Source of the DNA: Anseranas semipalmata
Taxonomy: Eukaryota > Chordata > Aves > Anseriformes > Anseranatidae
Reading direction: 5' to 3'
DNA: 64,000 bases
Assembly: GCA_013399115.1 (NCBI GenBank)
Contig: VXAA01000608.1
Coordinates: 43,200-107,199, forward strand
Under the pieces are notes generated by a model. The model saw only the letters and a list, made by a program, of their open reading frames with translations. It ran no database searches and was not told where the DNA came from. Position 1 is the stretch's first letter; every line of letters starts with the position of its first letter. Of this stretch, positions 10,262 to 21,731 are shown one piece after another. Position numbers and translations under genes: made by a program.

Positions 10262-11110
10262 ACATCTAGGCTGTGCTGCCATCCAGCGAGACCTAGACAG
10301 GCTGAAGAGTTGGCCGGGGAGAAATTTAATGAAATATAACAAGGGAAAGTGTAGAGTCTTGCATCTGGGCAAGAACAGCTCCAGGTACCAGTATAAGTTG
10401 GGGACTGACCTGTTGGAGAGCAGAGGAGGGGAAAGGGATCTGGGGGTCCTGGTGGACAGCAGGATGACCATGAGCCAGCACTGTGCCCTTGTGGCCAAGA
10501 AGGCCAATGGAATCCTGGGGTATATTAGAAGGGGTGTGCTTAGTAGGTCGAGAGATATTCTCCTCCCCCTCTACTCTGCCCTAGTGAGACCACATCTGGA
10601 ATACTGTGTCCAGTTCTGGGCCCCTCAGTTCAGGAGGGACAGGGAACTGCTTGAGAGAGTCCAGCGCAGAGCCACAAAGATGATTAAGGGAGTGGAGCAT
10701 CTCCCTTACAAGGAGAGGCTGGGGGAGCTAGGTCTCTCTCTTGGAGAAGAGGAGACTGAGGGGGGACCTCATTAATGTTTATAAATATGTAAAAAGTGAG
10801 TGTCAGGAGGATGGAGCCAGGCTCTTCTCCTTGACATCCAACCATAAGACAAGGGGCGATAGGTACAAGCTGGAACACAGGAGGTTCCGCTTAAATATGA
10901 GAAGAAACTTCTTCACAGTGAGGGTGACAGAGCACTGGAACAGGCTGCCCAGAGAGGTTGTGGAGTCTCCTTCTCTGGAGACATTCAAAACCCGCCTGGA
11001 CACATTCCTGTGTTACCTGATCTAGGTATTCCTGCTCTGGCAGGGGGATTGGACTAGATGATCTTTCAAGGTCCCTTCCAATCCCTAACATTCTGTGATT
11101 CTGTGATCTT
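10262..11110 (+). mobile_element. CR1 fragment with long surviving ORF2 C-terminus
   Basis: It starts near 10262 with IQRDLDRLK and continues as one open frame of 148 codons from 10329 ([43 protein letters not shown]). A small indel near 10735 shifts the frame, and the C-terminus continues in a 94-codon frame (10741-11025; [34 protein letters not shown]). The 3' UTR ends in CCCTTCCAATCCC and an ATTCTGTG tail near 11108. It is 5'-truncated as usual. The long frames show that it is relatively young. It belongs to a different subfamily from 35484-36262, judging by its [12 protein letters not shown] block. Confidence 0.95.
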
Positions 11111-13025
11111 GTAGCTGGTGTAGGGCTGGGTCCAACAGGGCTGTACTCTTATGTGGATTCTGAAAGCATAGTGTTACATTTCAATTACTAAGACTCTGTT
11201 CCAGGAAAGTCAAATCAGTCAAACAGAGGAACTGCTGCATCATTAAACACACATTTATGTACTTAAGACGACAGAAACTTAAACATTTCACTTTCAAGCA
11301 ATTAAACTGGCCTTTCTTTTCAAATCCTTCTACCTGATTCTCTGTTTTCATAAAGATAATTTGTACGTGATTTCCTTCTTAGTCATCTGCGCTCAGAGAA
11401 TGTGGTTTCTGGATACTTTAGCCCTGATTAGCCTAATTCGTGTATAAAATGTGTCTTTCAAACACACCTAATGCTGTAGTCAGGAAAGGTTCTTCACATT
11501 TCAAAAGCTACAGTCCATCCCACTCCTAGTAGTTTTGTTCTCTTGCAACTGTATATTATGCATTTAGTTCTTTCATTGCATGTCTACTTTAAAATGATGG
11601 AAGGGCAGCCAACCAGTGTGTAACAGATCATTAACCTGAGTGACAGATTTTGTGCTAACTGCCCTTCCTATCACAAAACCATTCTCCCTTCTTCCGGTGG
11701 CTGTGACTATGTCTTGTAAATAGTGGGATTCTTGTTGATTATGTAGTTTTCGTAGAGGCGTAAAGCAACCCTCCACACCATTACAGGATTAGCGAGGTAA
11801 ATAGAGATCCAACTATGTGATGCAAAGGTTGAAATTTATATTTGATGGGGAAAAAAATATATATATTAATATAATATTAACAAACTTCTTACTTTCTAAA
11901 TGTCAAGGAAGTAAGATTTATATACTGTTAGCTGAAAGATTTATTTTATCTTATCTCCTAAATCTTTCATTCTTTTCCTGAGAGAGAAGACAAAATGTAT
12001 AACAGCAATCTTGCAAAAAGATAGATAGAACGACATCTCCCATCATCTTGCTGAGTGTATTTGACTTAGAAAAAAAAAAAGAATAAATAAACAGATGAAT
12101 AAAATGTACAAATTAAACATGCAAAAACATACTTAGTCGAAATTATACTTTGATCCTTATCTTTAGCCAAACATCAGAGGCAAAAAGCTACTGTTAATGC
12201 ATGTCACAATATTGTGCCAACACATAAAATCAGGATGTGCATCTCTGGGCAACTTTACCTGAATTGAATTAGTACAAAAGTTAGTTACTATGGAAGATAG
12301 TGAGGTAGTAACCCTGACTACATCACTAAGAAATTCATAAGTTCAGGTAACATTCTGAATAAACAAATCATCTAAACCATTGTTCCTGAGGCATTCTAAC
12401 TCTTTTTAACCACTGCGATTTTCTTGTTTCTCTAAAGTATGCAGAATTCCATTCGATTTTGTTCTAAATATTATTGCTGTTGTATTTTTTATGGTTTTCA
12501 TAAGTTTAATGCTGATTATCCAATTCAGCAAAAAACTCACAGAGTCCTAAAAGAATTTCAACGCAAAGATCTTAAGAAGTCAGGAATTTAAGTTAAAAAG
12601 TAGTCCAACACTGCACTTAACTAGAGGATTTGGAGTTGTTTGGCTGATTGTTTTTTATTTTTTTTAAAAGGTTTGTTTTTAGTTCTGTTCATTAAGGTTT
12701 TTTTTTTTTTTTTTGGCTTGTTTTGTTTTGTTTTAAGTTTCAGTCAGCTTTTCGTTGAGTTTTATTTCTCTTTTACTTTGCTAAACTCTCATAGATATTT
12801 TCTGACTTAACCCCAAAATATCCATTTAATCAAATAATTTTCTTATCTCTTTTCTTTTACTTCTTTACTTTGTTCCATTCAGTGGGCACCTACATTGAAA
12901 AGTAGATGGTATAATTCAAAAAATAAGCAAAGCCTTTTGCTGGTATAATGAGTAGATTGTTATATCTATTAGCTATCTATAGCTAGTGCTTCAAGTCAGT
13001 CACAGAAGTTAATGTAACCAATTAA

Positions 13026-13074
13026 CACTTTTTCGTTAGCAATTATGTTNCACTTTTTCGTTAGCAATTATGTT
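13026..13074. repeat. 24-bp perfect duplication flanking a single N (assembly artefact)
   Basis: Bases 13026-13049 and 13051-13074 are identical, and the only base between them is N at 13050. This is the same pattern as at 7169 and most likely an unmerged contig overlap. Confidence 0.9.
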
Positions 13075-13142
13075 GCAGTTAAGCAAACTTTATGATACTT
13101 GCCCTTACAAGATTAGATATGCAATTTCCTTTATGAGGAAAG

Positions 13143-13166
13143 ATATATATATATATATATATATAA
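13143..13166. repeat. (AT)n microsatellite
   Basis: About 12 uninterrupted AT units, directly visible. Confidence 0.95.
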
Positions 13167-14872
13167 ATTTAACACAGTGTTTCACAAATACATTCCTGGA
13201 CCTTCTGATAGTTACATTTTGCATGAATTCTTCTTTATTATCTCTGTCAATGGATTCTGTATATAGAAAGTACAGATACATCTGATTAATAGGTCAGGAT
13301 TATCTTCAAAACTGTTGATCAACTGAAGGTTGTTAAATCCCTGTTTATTAACATAATAATCTTTGTAGGTTAATATATCCAATATTAAAATTCTGAGAAT
13401 ACAAAAAAGTTTCTGGGAATTTCTAGGTCTACTGTACTTTGGTTATATCAAACCCCAATGTTCAATATAAACTATCTGTCTGACATGCCTAGATCTTGAT
13501 CTGGGTAGCACAGTTAACCTACTTGAAAAGACAGCTGAGAACATACCAATTACCCTTTAACTTTATATTCTTCTAGAAAGATTTCTATCTGCAAGGCTAT
13601 AAATTCCTGTTTTCCATCAGCATGTTGTATTCACCATTTTTACACCACTATGGTACACACATTCATCATTACCACTTAGATGAAACTGTTTTCCTTTCAA
13701 ACAATGAAATATTCACTGACCCAGAAAGACCAATGTTCTGCCATTAAACATTCTGTGGAAGAAAAGGGCATGAACCAGAAAAGAAAGACCATTCTGTGAG
13801 TGAATAGTTATTGTTTAAGGTCTCTATTTTGAAATGGAGTAGGATCTGAATCATGAATGCGTTTTTGTTTGTAACATTTCAGAAGTGTTCAAATTAATTG
13901 TTTATGCATGTGGTTGTCCACATCATTAATTCTAAATTCCTAGGGATGCTATAAAGCCATTACAAGTTTAATGCCCAGGAAGAACTTAAATACCACCTCT
14001 AAAATAAATGTTATCAATATTATTTTAACTTTTTTTTTTTTTTAACTTGACCTAAATTAGAAGTCTTTTGTCTCTCAGTTCACAATAATATTCTACTACT
14101 GGAAGCAAAAGTCACTGAGCAGAGAGTCCTTCAGAGTGATGTGGTTAAAGCACTAATTTTTTTTAACCAACAGCACTGAAGAAAGTATCATGTCTAGCTA
14201 TCTCAGACTTAGCCCAAATGAATATTATTATTTGGCGATCAGTGAACAATCTTTGCCACACAATCAAGCACACAGTTTACATTCACGGTCCTAGAATCAC
14301 AGCATGAGATGACAATACAACACTAGACATATTGACTAAACCACATTTCTAGTAGTGACCAAAACCATATGGCAAAGGTCAAGAATAGAAATTAGAAAAT
14401 GTAAATAACAGTGTCTTAACCATTTTCTTTCCCTATCTGTAGCCTACACTCTGTTGTATGCAGCATAACAGTACCACAGCTCTGTCGATTTTAGTCTTCT
14501 CCGTTGCCTTGGAAAAAGGCCCTAGGCCAGCCCTCCAGGGAGGGGAGACTTGCTTCATGTCAAAGAAATTGTAAGGTACTATAACAGAGAGTATGTCAGC
14601 GATTTTTTTAGAGAAAATTTTATCTTGTTACTGAGTTTTTGCCCTGCAAAAATTCTTCATGGAAGCTTTGGGTGGCAACAACTCTCATGTGTTTGCCCTC
14701 CTCTGCCATTACAGACAGCTCTTTTAGGACCATTAATTTCAGTAGAGAGCCATTATGCCACCTCTTCCCCCTCCTTCTTGTCTTCTAGTTTCCTCATCAA
14801 CCAACTCAATCTTCATTTCCACCCTCCTACATAGCTTCTGCTATGCCCTACAGTACCAAAGTGTTCTTGAAA

Positions 14873-15352
14873 ATCACAGAATCATAGAATCATGGACCAT
14901 ACCAAGTTGGAAGGAACCCACAAGGATCATCAAGTCCAACTCCTGGTTCAACATAGGGCTACCAAAAAATTAAACCATATATCTGACAGCATTGTCCAAA
15001 TGTTTCGTGAACTCCAATAGGCTTGGTGCCATGACCACTTCCCTGGGGAGCCTGATCCAGTGCGACCTCTCTGTGGAGGGAGAACACAATATCAGTGAAG
15101 AACCTTTTCCTAACATTCAATCTAAACTTCTCCTGACACATCTTCATGCTGCTCCCTTGGTCCTGTTGCTGTTACCAGAGAGGAGAGGTCAACACCTTCC
15201 CCTCTACTCTCCATTGTGAGGAAATTGTAGACTGTAATACGGTCACCCCTCAACCTTCTCTTCTCTGAACTGAACAAGCCAAACAACCTCAACCACTCTT
15301 CATACATCTTGCCCTCTAGATCCTTCACCATATTTGTTGCCTTTTGTTGCTA
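14873..15352 (-). mobile_element. CR1 3' end
   Basis: The plus strand begins with the reverse complement of the CR1 tail (TCACAGAATCATAGAATCAT at about 14875) and the TTGGAAGGAACCC box. The minus strand then carries the ORF2 C-terminal blocks with frameshifts ([17 protein letters not shown] at about 15280-15230, FRLNVRKRFFTD at about 15125-15090). It is 5'-truncated at about 15352. Divergence is moderate. Confidence 0.93.
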
Positions 15353-15680
15353 TTCACAGAACAATTAAATATAGTGTCTAAGCTCTATATTTGAGAACAA
15401 GTATAAGCAATGCTTGCCAGGATGACCTGTACCATGGAAACAGCCTGGCTACTGACTACCTACCATTCCAGGAACTACACGTCTAATGGCATCTTTCCCC
15501 CCTGATTTCAGCATTCTCTTAGAACCAGCTATTTATTCCTAGTTAACTGAAACATAATATTTGATCTTCCCATGTGTCTCCCACACAAATCCCTGTTAAA
15601 GGATACACTGCTTAAAGCTGAGATATATTCAGTGCTACATATCTTCATATCTTCTTCATATCTTTGTGGCTTTCTTTCCC

Positions 15681-15712
15681 TTTTTTTTTTCCTTTTTTTT
15701 TTTTTTTTTTTT
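15681..15712. repeat. Poly-T tract interrupted by CC
   Basis: Ten T, CC, then twenty T. Directly visible; possibly a poly-A tail on the minus strand, but no attached element was recognised. Confidence 0.9.
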
Positions 15713-16582
15713 AGTAGAATCACAGGCAATTTAGAGCATATTTAGAAATAGCTTGGAGGGGGAGTTCAAGAAGAAGAGAAATAAAATAAAAAATAAAAAA
15801 AAAAAGAAGAAGAAAAGAAAAAGAAATGCAATCCTCAATTAAGCCATAATCTAAGTGGAATCCTTACTGTGACTATTCTACTTTTTGTGCCTAAGTGGTT
15901 TACAACACCCAAGTGAATTGAAACCTTAGTAGTAATTACATTAAGAGTAGCCAAAGGCAAAGGGAAAATATAGAGTTAAACAGTCCCTTATGTCTCAAAT
16001 ATTTTATAAGTATAAATGCTGGATATTAACTGTGTATATATGTGTTAAAATCTATACTGGGAACTAATATTTAATCAGGCTATGGATTAAAAATGAAAGT
16101 TGAATCTGTTATTACAAAATATGCTATAATACTGCAAAAAAGCACAGTGAATAGTAGCTTTTCAGACTGAAATGGGGTTCACATTTAAAGTACATTGATA
16201 CAAACATCTGAATCAATACGAAATTTGTACTCTTCTTATTAGACACTGTGAGATTATAAAAATGTGGGAAGGATGAAGCTCATGACTTTATATTCCAGAT
16301 AAACTCATTTTAATTTGCAGAACCTTTGCAGTGGAAATGGATGATAATGCTGTTGATGACAGCAAAATGAATGGGAAACAAAGCTGAATGAGTTTGGTTA
16401 GGGTACTTACTACAGCCTGGTGAAAGGTTATCAAAACCTTTATTTAAGCATATAACAATATATATATATTTTTTTCCTAGGGAATAATTGCCAAGATAAA
16501 TAGCCAGTGAATCGATAAATTCTCCAACTGTGGCCTCAGAGTTCATTTATCATGAGCTATTTATCTTGTGTACTCTTCCATA

Positions 16583-16611
16583 AAAAAAAAAAAATTAAAA
16601 AAAAAAAAAAG
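16583..16611. repeat. Poly-A tract interrupted by TT
   Basis: Two runs of A joined by TT. Directly visible low-complexity sequence. Confidence 0.9.
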
Positions 16612-17368
16612 AGCTTACTTAAATTTCATGTAGGCTTCTTAGTTTATGGTATTATCAACATGCACTAAGAAATCACAACTGACCCAAAAGCTTATCTGTA
16701 AGTGCACTTAAAGATAGTCAGAAAAGAGTCAATATTTTACTGTGTTTAAAGTAACTTTCAGAAATAATTAATAATATATTAATACACTGTAGTATAAACA
16801 CCATGTATGGAAGAATTATATCAGAAAACACTCATTGTGACATTCAAGCAGTGAATATTGTAGCAATCATACGAATATTCAGCAGTATCTGTACTGCAAT
16901 CAACCTAGTCTTCACAGAGAACCTCATTTAGGAAACCTTATTTAGGAGATTTATGAAGCTGGTTTTCCATTTATTCCATTTAAAACTTAGTTAAATATTT
17001 TCATAAGTTATTAATCTTGATCTTCATCACCAAATAAAGCAAAATAGAATTTTAAACAACAAAGTAGAATATCTTACCTATGTGTCTTTAATGTGAGTTC
17101 AAAACTCAGAGATAAAATGACTAACAAATAGTGCCTGTGGGAGAACCTTTAAGAACCAGAAAAACAGAAAGTATTTAATTTTCATAGCTATTTACATAGC
17201 AGTAACAAATTTAGATGAAGGAGTTCTACATTATAATTTTTCTTCTCAATTTAGTAACCGTTAGTGATCAGTAGGCATGATTATTAAAATATTGTATTTG
17301 CCAAAACAAAAGAAATTTGTCAGCCTCCATTGTCTGCAGTCAGTTTTAATCTGTGAATTTTCCAAAAA

Positions 17369-17384
17369 NNNNNNNNNNNNNNNN
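17369..17384. other. Assembly gap (16 N) inside an A run
   Basis: The N block is preceded by AAAAA and followed by ten A, so the missing sequence is probably an A-rich homopolymer of uncertain length. Confidence 0.95.
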
Positions 17385-18712
17385 AAAAAAAAAAGGCATT
17401 TCAGCCTTGATGGAGTAAGAGGAGAAAATGATTCTGAAAAGGTATTCCTTTGCTCACTCACTCATGCAACGACAAAAGCACCTGGCAAATATGGAAAACT
17501 CAGGGTTTTCACTCCTCTTCCTAAAGATGATTGACAGCTCCTACCTTTTAGAAATGTGCTTTATATAGCAAACAACATGATGTTCAGGAAAGCGTGCTCA
17601 TTCTCTCTTCTATATATGCTTCCAGACTGTCCTATATTATTTTTTTTTTCCACACCATTTTTTTTAAACAAATAAACAAACAAACAAAAAATACTGTTTT
17701 GAAAGAACCAAATTTTCTGATAAATCATCCACAACAACAAATTCAGGACAGTTTTTCATCTGAGTTCAGAGCATATTTTATCTAGTCTTCCAGTTCTTTC
17801 AGGATTTCAAAATTCACACAACTGAAGTACATCTGTTAACAATTATTTGTGGCTTCCAAATTTTATTAACATTTAGCTGATATCATTGACTCAACTGCAA
17901 GTTGGTTCGTTTCCTACAGGTGTCACAGAAATGTAAGGTTTTATAGAATGATGACCTGAAGAATATTCTAGTGGAATTTAATTTCATTTGCATGTTAACA
18001 TAAAGATATGAGCTGCAGTATGAAAAAGGCTCTCAATCCCACACATTTTTCTTCTGAACGGATAGCTCTTTTGTGAAAACATGCAATTCATTATATTATG
18101 TCGAGAAGTAGGACTAAGTTTCCTAGGGGGACATTCACTCTCCAAAGAAATGGTAGTTCCTCAGGAAAAAAAAAAAAAAAAAGTAGGGGAAATTGCTGAG
18201 AATCCTCCAAGGATCCCATATGATTTACATTCTTCTTGGAAAAGTGAATTAAATATTCTTCACCATGTTCAGGAGGTGGCTTCAAGGCTGAATATACAGT
18301 CTTGTTAGGTAAGGGCAGATAATCCTAATGATGTAAATCTGGGGTCTCTTGCAATAAGAAAATACCCACCACAAAACCCGTCTGTGTGATTCTAGCCATT
18401 TTTATGTGGGGTAAAAAATGAATTTTGACTTTCAGGTAGTTTTACTGTTACTTTAAAACTACTTTACAATGGTGTCAAACATTGTAAGAAAACAAGCTTT
18501 CAGTTTGGACTCAGAGGAAAGTAGTTTGCACTGCTCACAGATATTAGTTATTATTGATAGATAGATTAATTGATAGATTGATTGATTAAATTCAGATTTA
18601 AATCATTTCCTCAGAATTAAACCTATTCAAGTTTCTTGAGCTAATTCTCCACTCTGCTAGATAACAAAAGAGAAATCTACAGCAGTATTTTTAATGAGGA
18701 AATTACTTCTCC

Positions 18713-18741
18713 AAATAAAATAAAATAAAATAAAATAAAAA
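18713..18741. repeat. (TAAAA)n microsatellite
   Basis: About five units of a TAAAA/AAAAT pentanucleotide. Confidence 0.93.
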
Positions 18742-19984
18742 GTTGAGTTACATGGGATACATGTACACCCAGACTCTTACCCAATCTCACTGTATTGGTG
18801 GTACAGTCCTACTAAGCAAGTTGTGAAATAATTGAAGTGTGGCTTTCTTATTTAAAATGCATTGAGGAAGCCACCTGGCCCAAGAGTTTGTAACACAGAG
18901 GAGAAGTGCATGGTACAGAACCAAGAAGAAAGTTTCTTTAGTGAAAGAGGAGTGACACACTTAGGTAGTTATGTCACTTTGGGTGTCTGAGCTATGATAC
19001 CAAGTACCTGTGTGTGACTTTTTTTGTGCCAGAACACTGTAATGCACTGTTGATAAACATCTTGCCCAGTCACATAATTGGAAATATAGCAAAATGTTTT
19101 CAGTTGAATTTATTAGTCTCCTACAGCTATCTGCCACCTGTCACCACATACCACCAAGCTACTAAGAAATAAATCTTTTTCTGAAATGACAAGATGAAAT
19201 CCTGGCAGCAGCAGGTATTTCTGGATTTTTGTGAGAACACTTGTGTCACGGATGGTGTAAAGATTACTGGAAACATCACCATAGTGTTCTATTGTTATTA
19301 AATACTGTCCCTTGCAATAAGATAATGAAGGTTATTTCTTTTACTTTACCGGTTTCTGACTTCCTTTCATCTTTCATCATTCTGACAGTCACTGACAAAG
19401 AAAGATATAGTATGCATGGTTTTCAGTGAGAAAAGCTTTGGCCGAAAGGCTTGGAAAACATCACACAACTCTGCTGTTCTCTTATTTTGCTAATTTAATA
19501 TGTTCAGTTTCTAACTTCCTTTACTTATGACTAAAAATACCATCAGTTTCACTGACAGGCTACATCTTTCTATTTTGTTTAAATTTTTAGAATAAAGATA
19601 ATGATAAAAGGAGGCCAACTATTCTTGAAATATAGGAAGAAAGAACAAGACAAAAAGACAAAAATTAAATGGGCTTTCTGGGAGAGAACAATGAATAAAA
19701 GATAATACATATGAAATCAATAAAATTGTCTCATTTATTTGAGATTGCATATTTTCTTTTTTTCCTTTCCCTTCTCCTCCCCCATTATTTTAATATCACT
19801 TTGACTTTGCTTAGTTGGTAGGTGTAGATCACAAGGCAGGGAGATGTGAGGCTGTGAATACCACCCTCAGGAGTCCACATCAAGCACACAACAAAGAGCC
19901 CAAGAAATCTTTAATCTATTAGAGAAAAGCATCAAAACAACTTGAACAAGCAGAATCTTGAGCAATGCAAAGTGGAAATAAAGT

Positions 19985-20190
19985 GCAAATTTTAACAGTG
20001 AGAATAATTAACCATTAGAATAGCTCATCATGAAAGAATGGGATCACCATTGCTTGAAGTCTTTAAAGGGGTGTTTCTCTGAAAGAGACCTTATTCAAAC
20101 ATAACTTGTTAGACTCTACAGGGAATCCTTGGGATTTTTATGCAAAATGTTAGACTAAATGAACATACTCTTTTAGCCTTACTGATGATG
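19985..20190 (+). mobile_element. Possible very old CR1 3' end
   Basis: The plus strand contains GTGAGAATAATTAACCATTA, then CTTGAAGTCTTTAAA, and later a GTTAGACTAAATGA stretch. These match in order the end of ORF2 and the 3' UTR of ancient amniote CR1 copies (a GTGAGGGTAATTAACCATTGG-like start, a GAAGTCTTTAAA motif, a TAGACTAGATGA-like motif near the end). Divergence is high and no 8-bp tail remains. Similarity was judged from memory of the family pattern and is not certain. Confidence 0.5.
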
Positions 20191-21642
20191 TGAAAATATT
20201 TAAGTGTCAATACAATCTTGTACTAGTGTATGATGGAAGCAAGGTCAGTTAGATTTATTTTGTAGATGCCTGTATGATTTGAGAGGAAGTAGAGTGGTAG
20301 AAGTTTAACTATACACCTAGCAGATAATGAAGTAGACCTACCTGATTTCTAACTCAGCTGGGAATTCTGTTCAAAGAGTCATGAGATTTCTGCCTTGTTA
20401 AAAACTATCATTGAAAATATTAATATTTTTTTCTTTATTTCATTTTTTTTTACAGTTGGTGAAAACTATTACTTTTTTAAAATTCTGGTTTTTGTTCACT
20501 TTTTCCTTCTCTTTCCCTTTTACCGCCAATCTAACAGAATTAAATCTATATTGGTGGTTATGGTTTACTCTCATTTAGCCACTTCTATTTTTCATTTGTC
20601 ATTTTTCCACTCTAGAAACTTGCTAAACTTCTTTGCTTTGAAAGGTGACTTTCTGAAAACTATGGTTTTAGAGATCTAAAGGGGGAGGATGAAGGATACA
20701 ATAGTTAAAATTTCAGAAAAAAAAAAAACCTCTGAGATGATTAGATGTTTGTAAAAGTTGGCAAAAGGGGGGAAAAAAAAAGAGGAAGAGAATTTGAGCA
20801 CGACATTCCAAAATTTTGAAGAATTTAAATTTACCACAGAAGTATTTAACCAAAAATATAGCTGTGTTCTTTCTCTGTCTCATGAAACATGTTGATGTTT
20901 CCAATGTAATTATTATTTTCATCCTCTAATATCTGTAATTTTTTGGTTTTACCCCTTGGTGTACTTAATGCCTATATTTGATGAATGCTGTGTGTTCCTT
21001 TGAACAATAACTTAGTAATATCTTCAGCAGCAAAAACAAATTCAAAGTCAGTTTGCTTGGCTCAACAAATAGAATCATACTTGTCTTTCAAAAGAGGAAT
21101 CAGCTCAGGGAGAAGAAAAGTTGTGACATGATACATATCAAATGGAAAGAAAAATGCTTTTGCCTATGCTTTTATTGTCACAATAGTCTTTTATTTATTA
21201 TAGATACCTTATTTAAGAATGTTTTCCTCAAACTGTGTTGAGTGAGATGCATTTTGTTTATTGCACATCCGGCTTACAGTTACTGGAGAGGAAATGAAAG
21301 CATTTTATATATAACTCCATACTAGGAAATTAAGATGTGCATCTCTGTTTGTGCATAAAGACGTGCTCATTGTGTAAACCCCTGTGTGTAGAGTACAACC
21401 TTCAAATGACTGTGTAACTAAAGTGTTCTTTAACAAACCAAAGTGCATTGAACTATCTCAAAGCTGTTTCACAAAGCTAGAGTGCAGCATAAGATGCAGC
21501 TTCATATGTCAGGTTCTGGATTGATAGATGTGATTAAGAAATACCTTTGCCAACATTTGATTTGTGTGCAAAATATCAATATGTGCACCATAAGTCCCCT
21601 AACAGTCATACAAAATGCCAGATCAACTATACAATGTCTCAA

Positions 21643-21643
<1 letters not shown>

Positions 21644-21728
<85 letters not shown>

Positions 21729-21731
21729 AAA
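21644..21731. repeat. (GAAA)n microsatellite, about 22 units
   Basis: An almost perfect GAAA tetranucleotide array, all purine on the plus strand. It gives rise to meaningless K-E-R repeat open frames on the plus strand and poly-Ser/Phe/Leu frames on the minus strand. Confidence 0.98.

Larger units (their letters stand above)
11111..14872. other. AT-rich sequence with simple repeats, no gene seen
   Basis: No recognisable coding or transposon sequence. It contains TA-rich tracts (11855-11880), T-rich tracts (12692-12735), (TA)n at 13143-13166, poly-T at 14031-14043 and a small assembly duplication at 13026-13074. Confidence 0.55.
15353..19984. other. AT-rich sequence with simple repeats and one 16-N gap, no gene seen
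   Basis: No gene or transposon recognised. It holds poly-T (15681-15712), a purine-rich tract (15776-15832), poly-A (16583-16611), a gap at 17369-17384 bordered on both sides by A runs, poly-A (18166-18182), a TTGA-like repeat near 18553-18586 and (TAAAA)n at 18713-18741. Confidence 0.55.

Noticed and set aside
10329..10775. 148-codon frame as a host gene
   Set aside because: It is the C-terminal part of CR1 ORF2 with CR1 3' UTR downstream.
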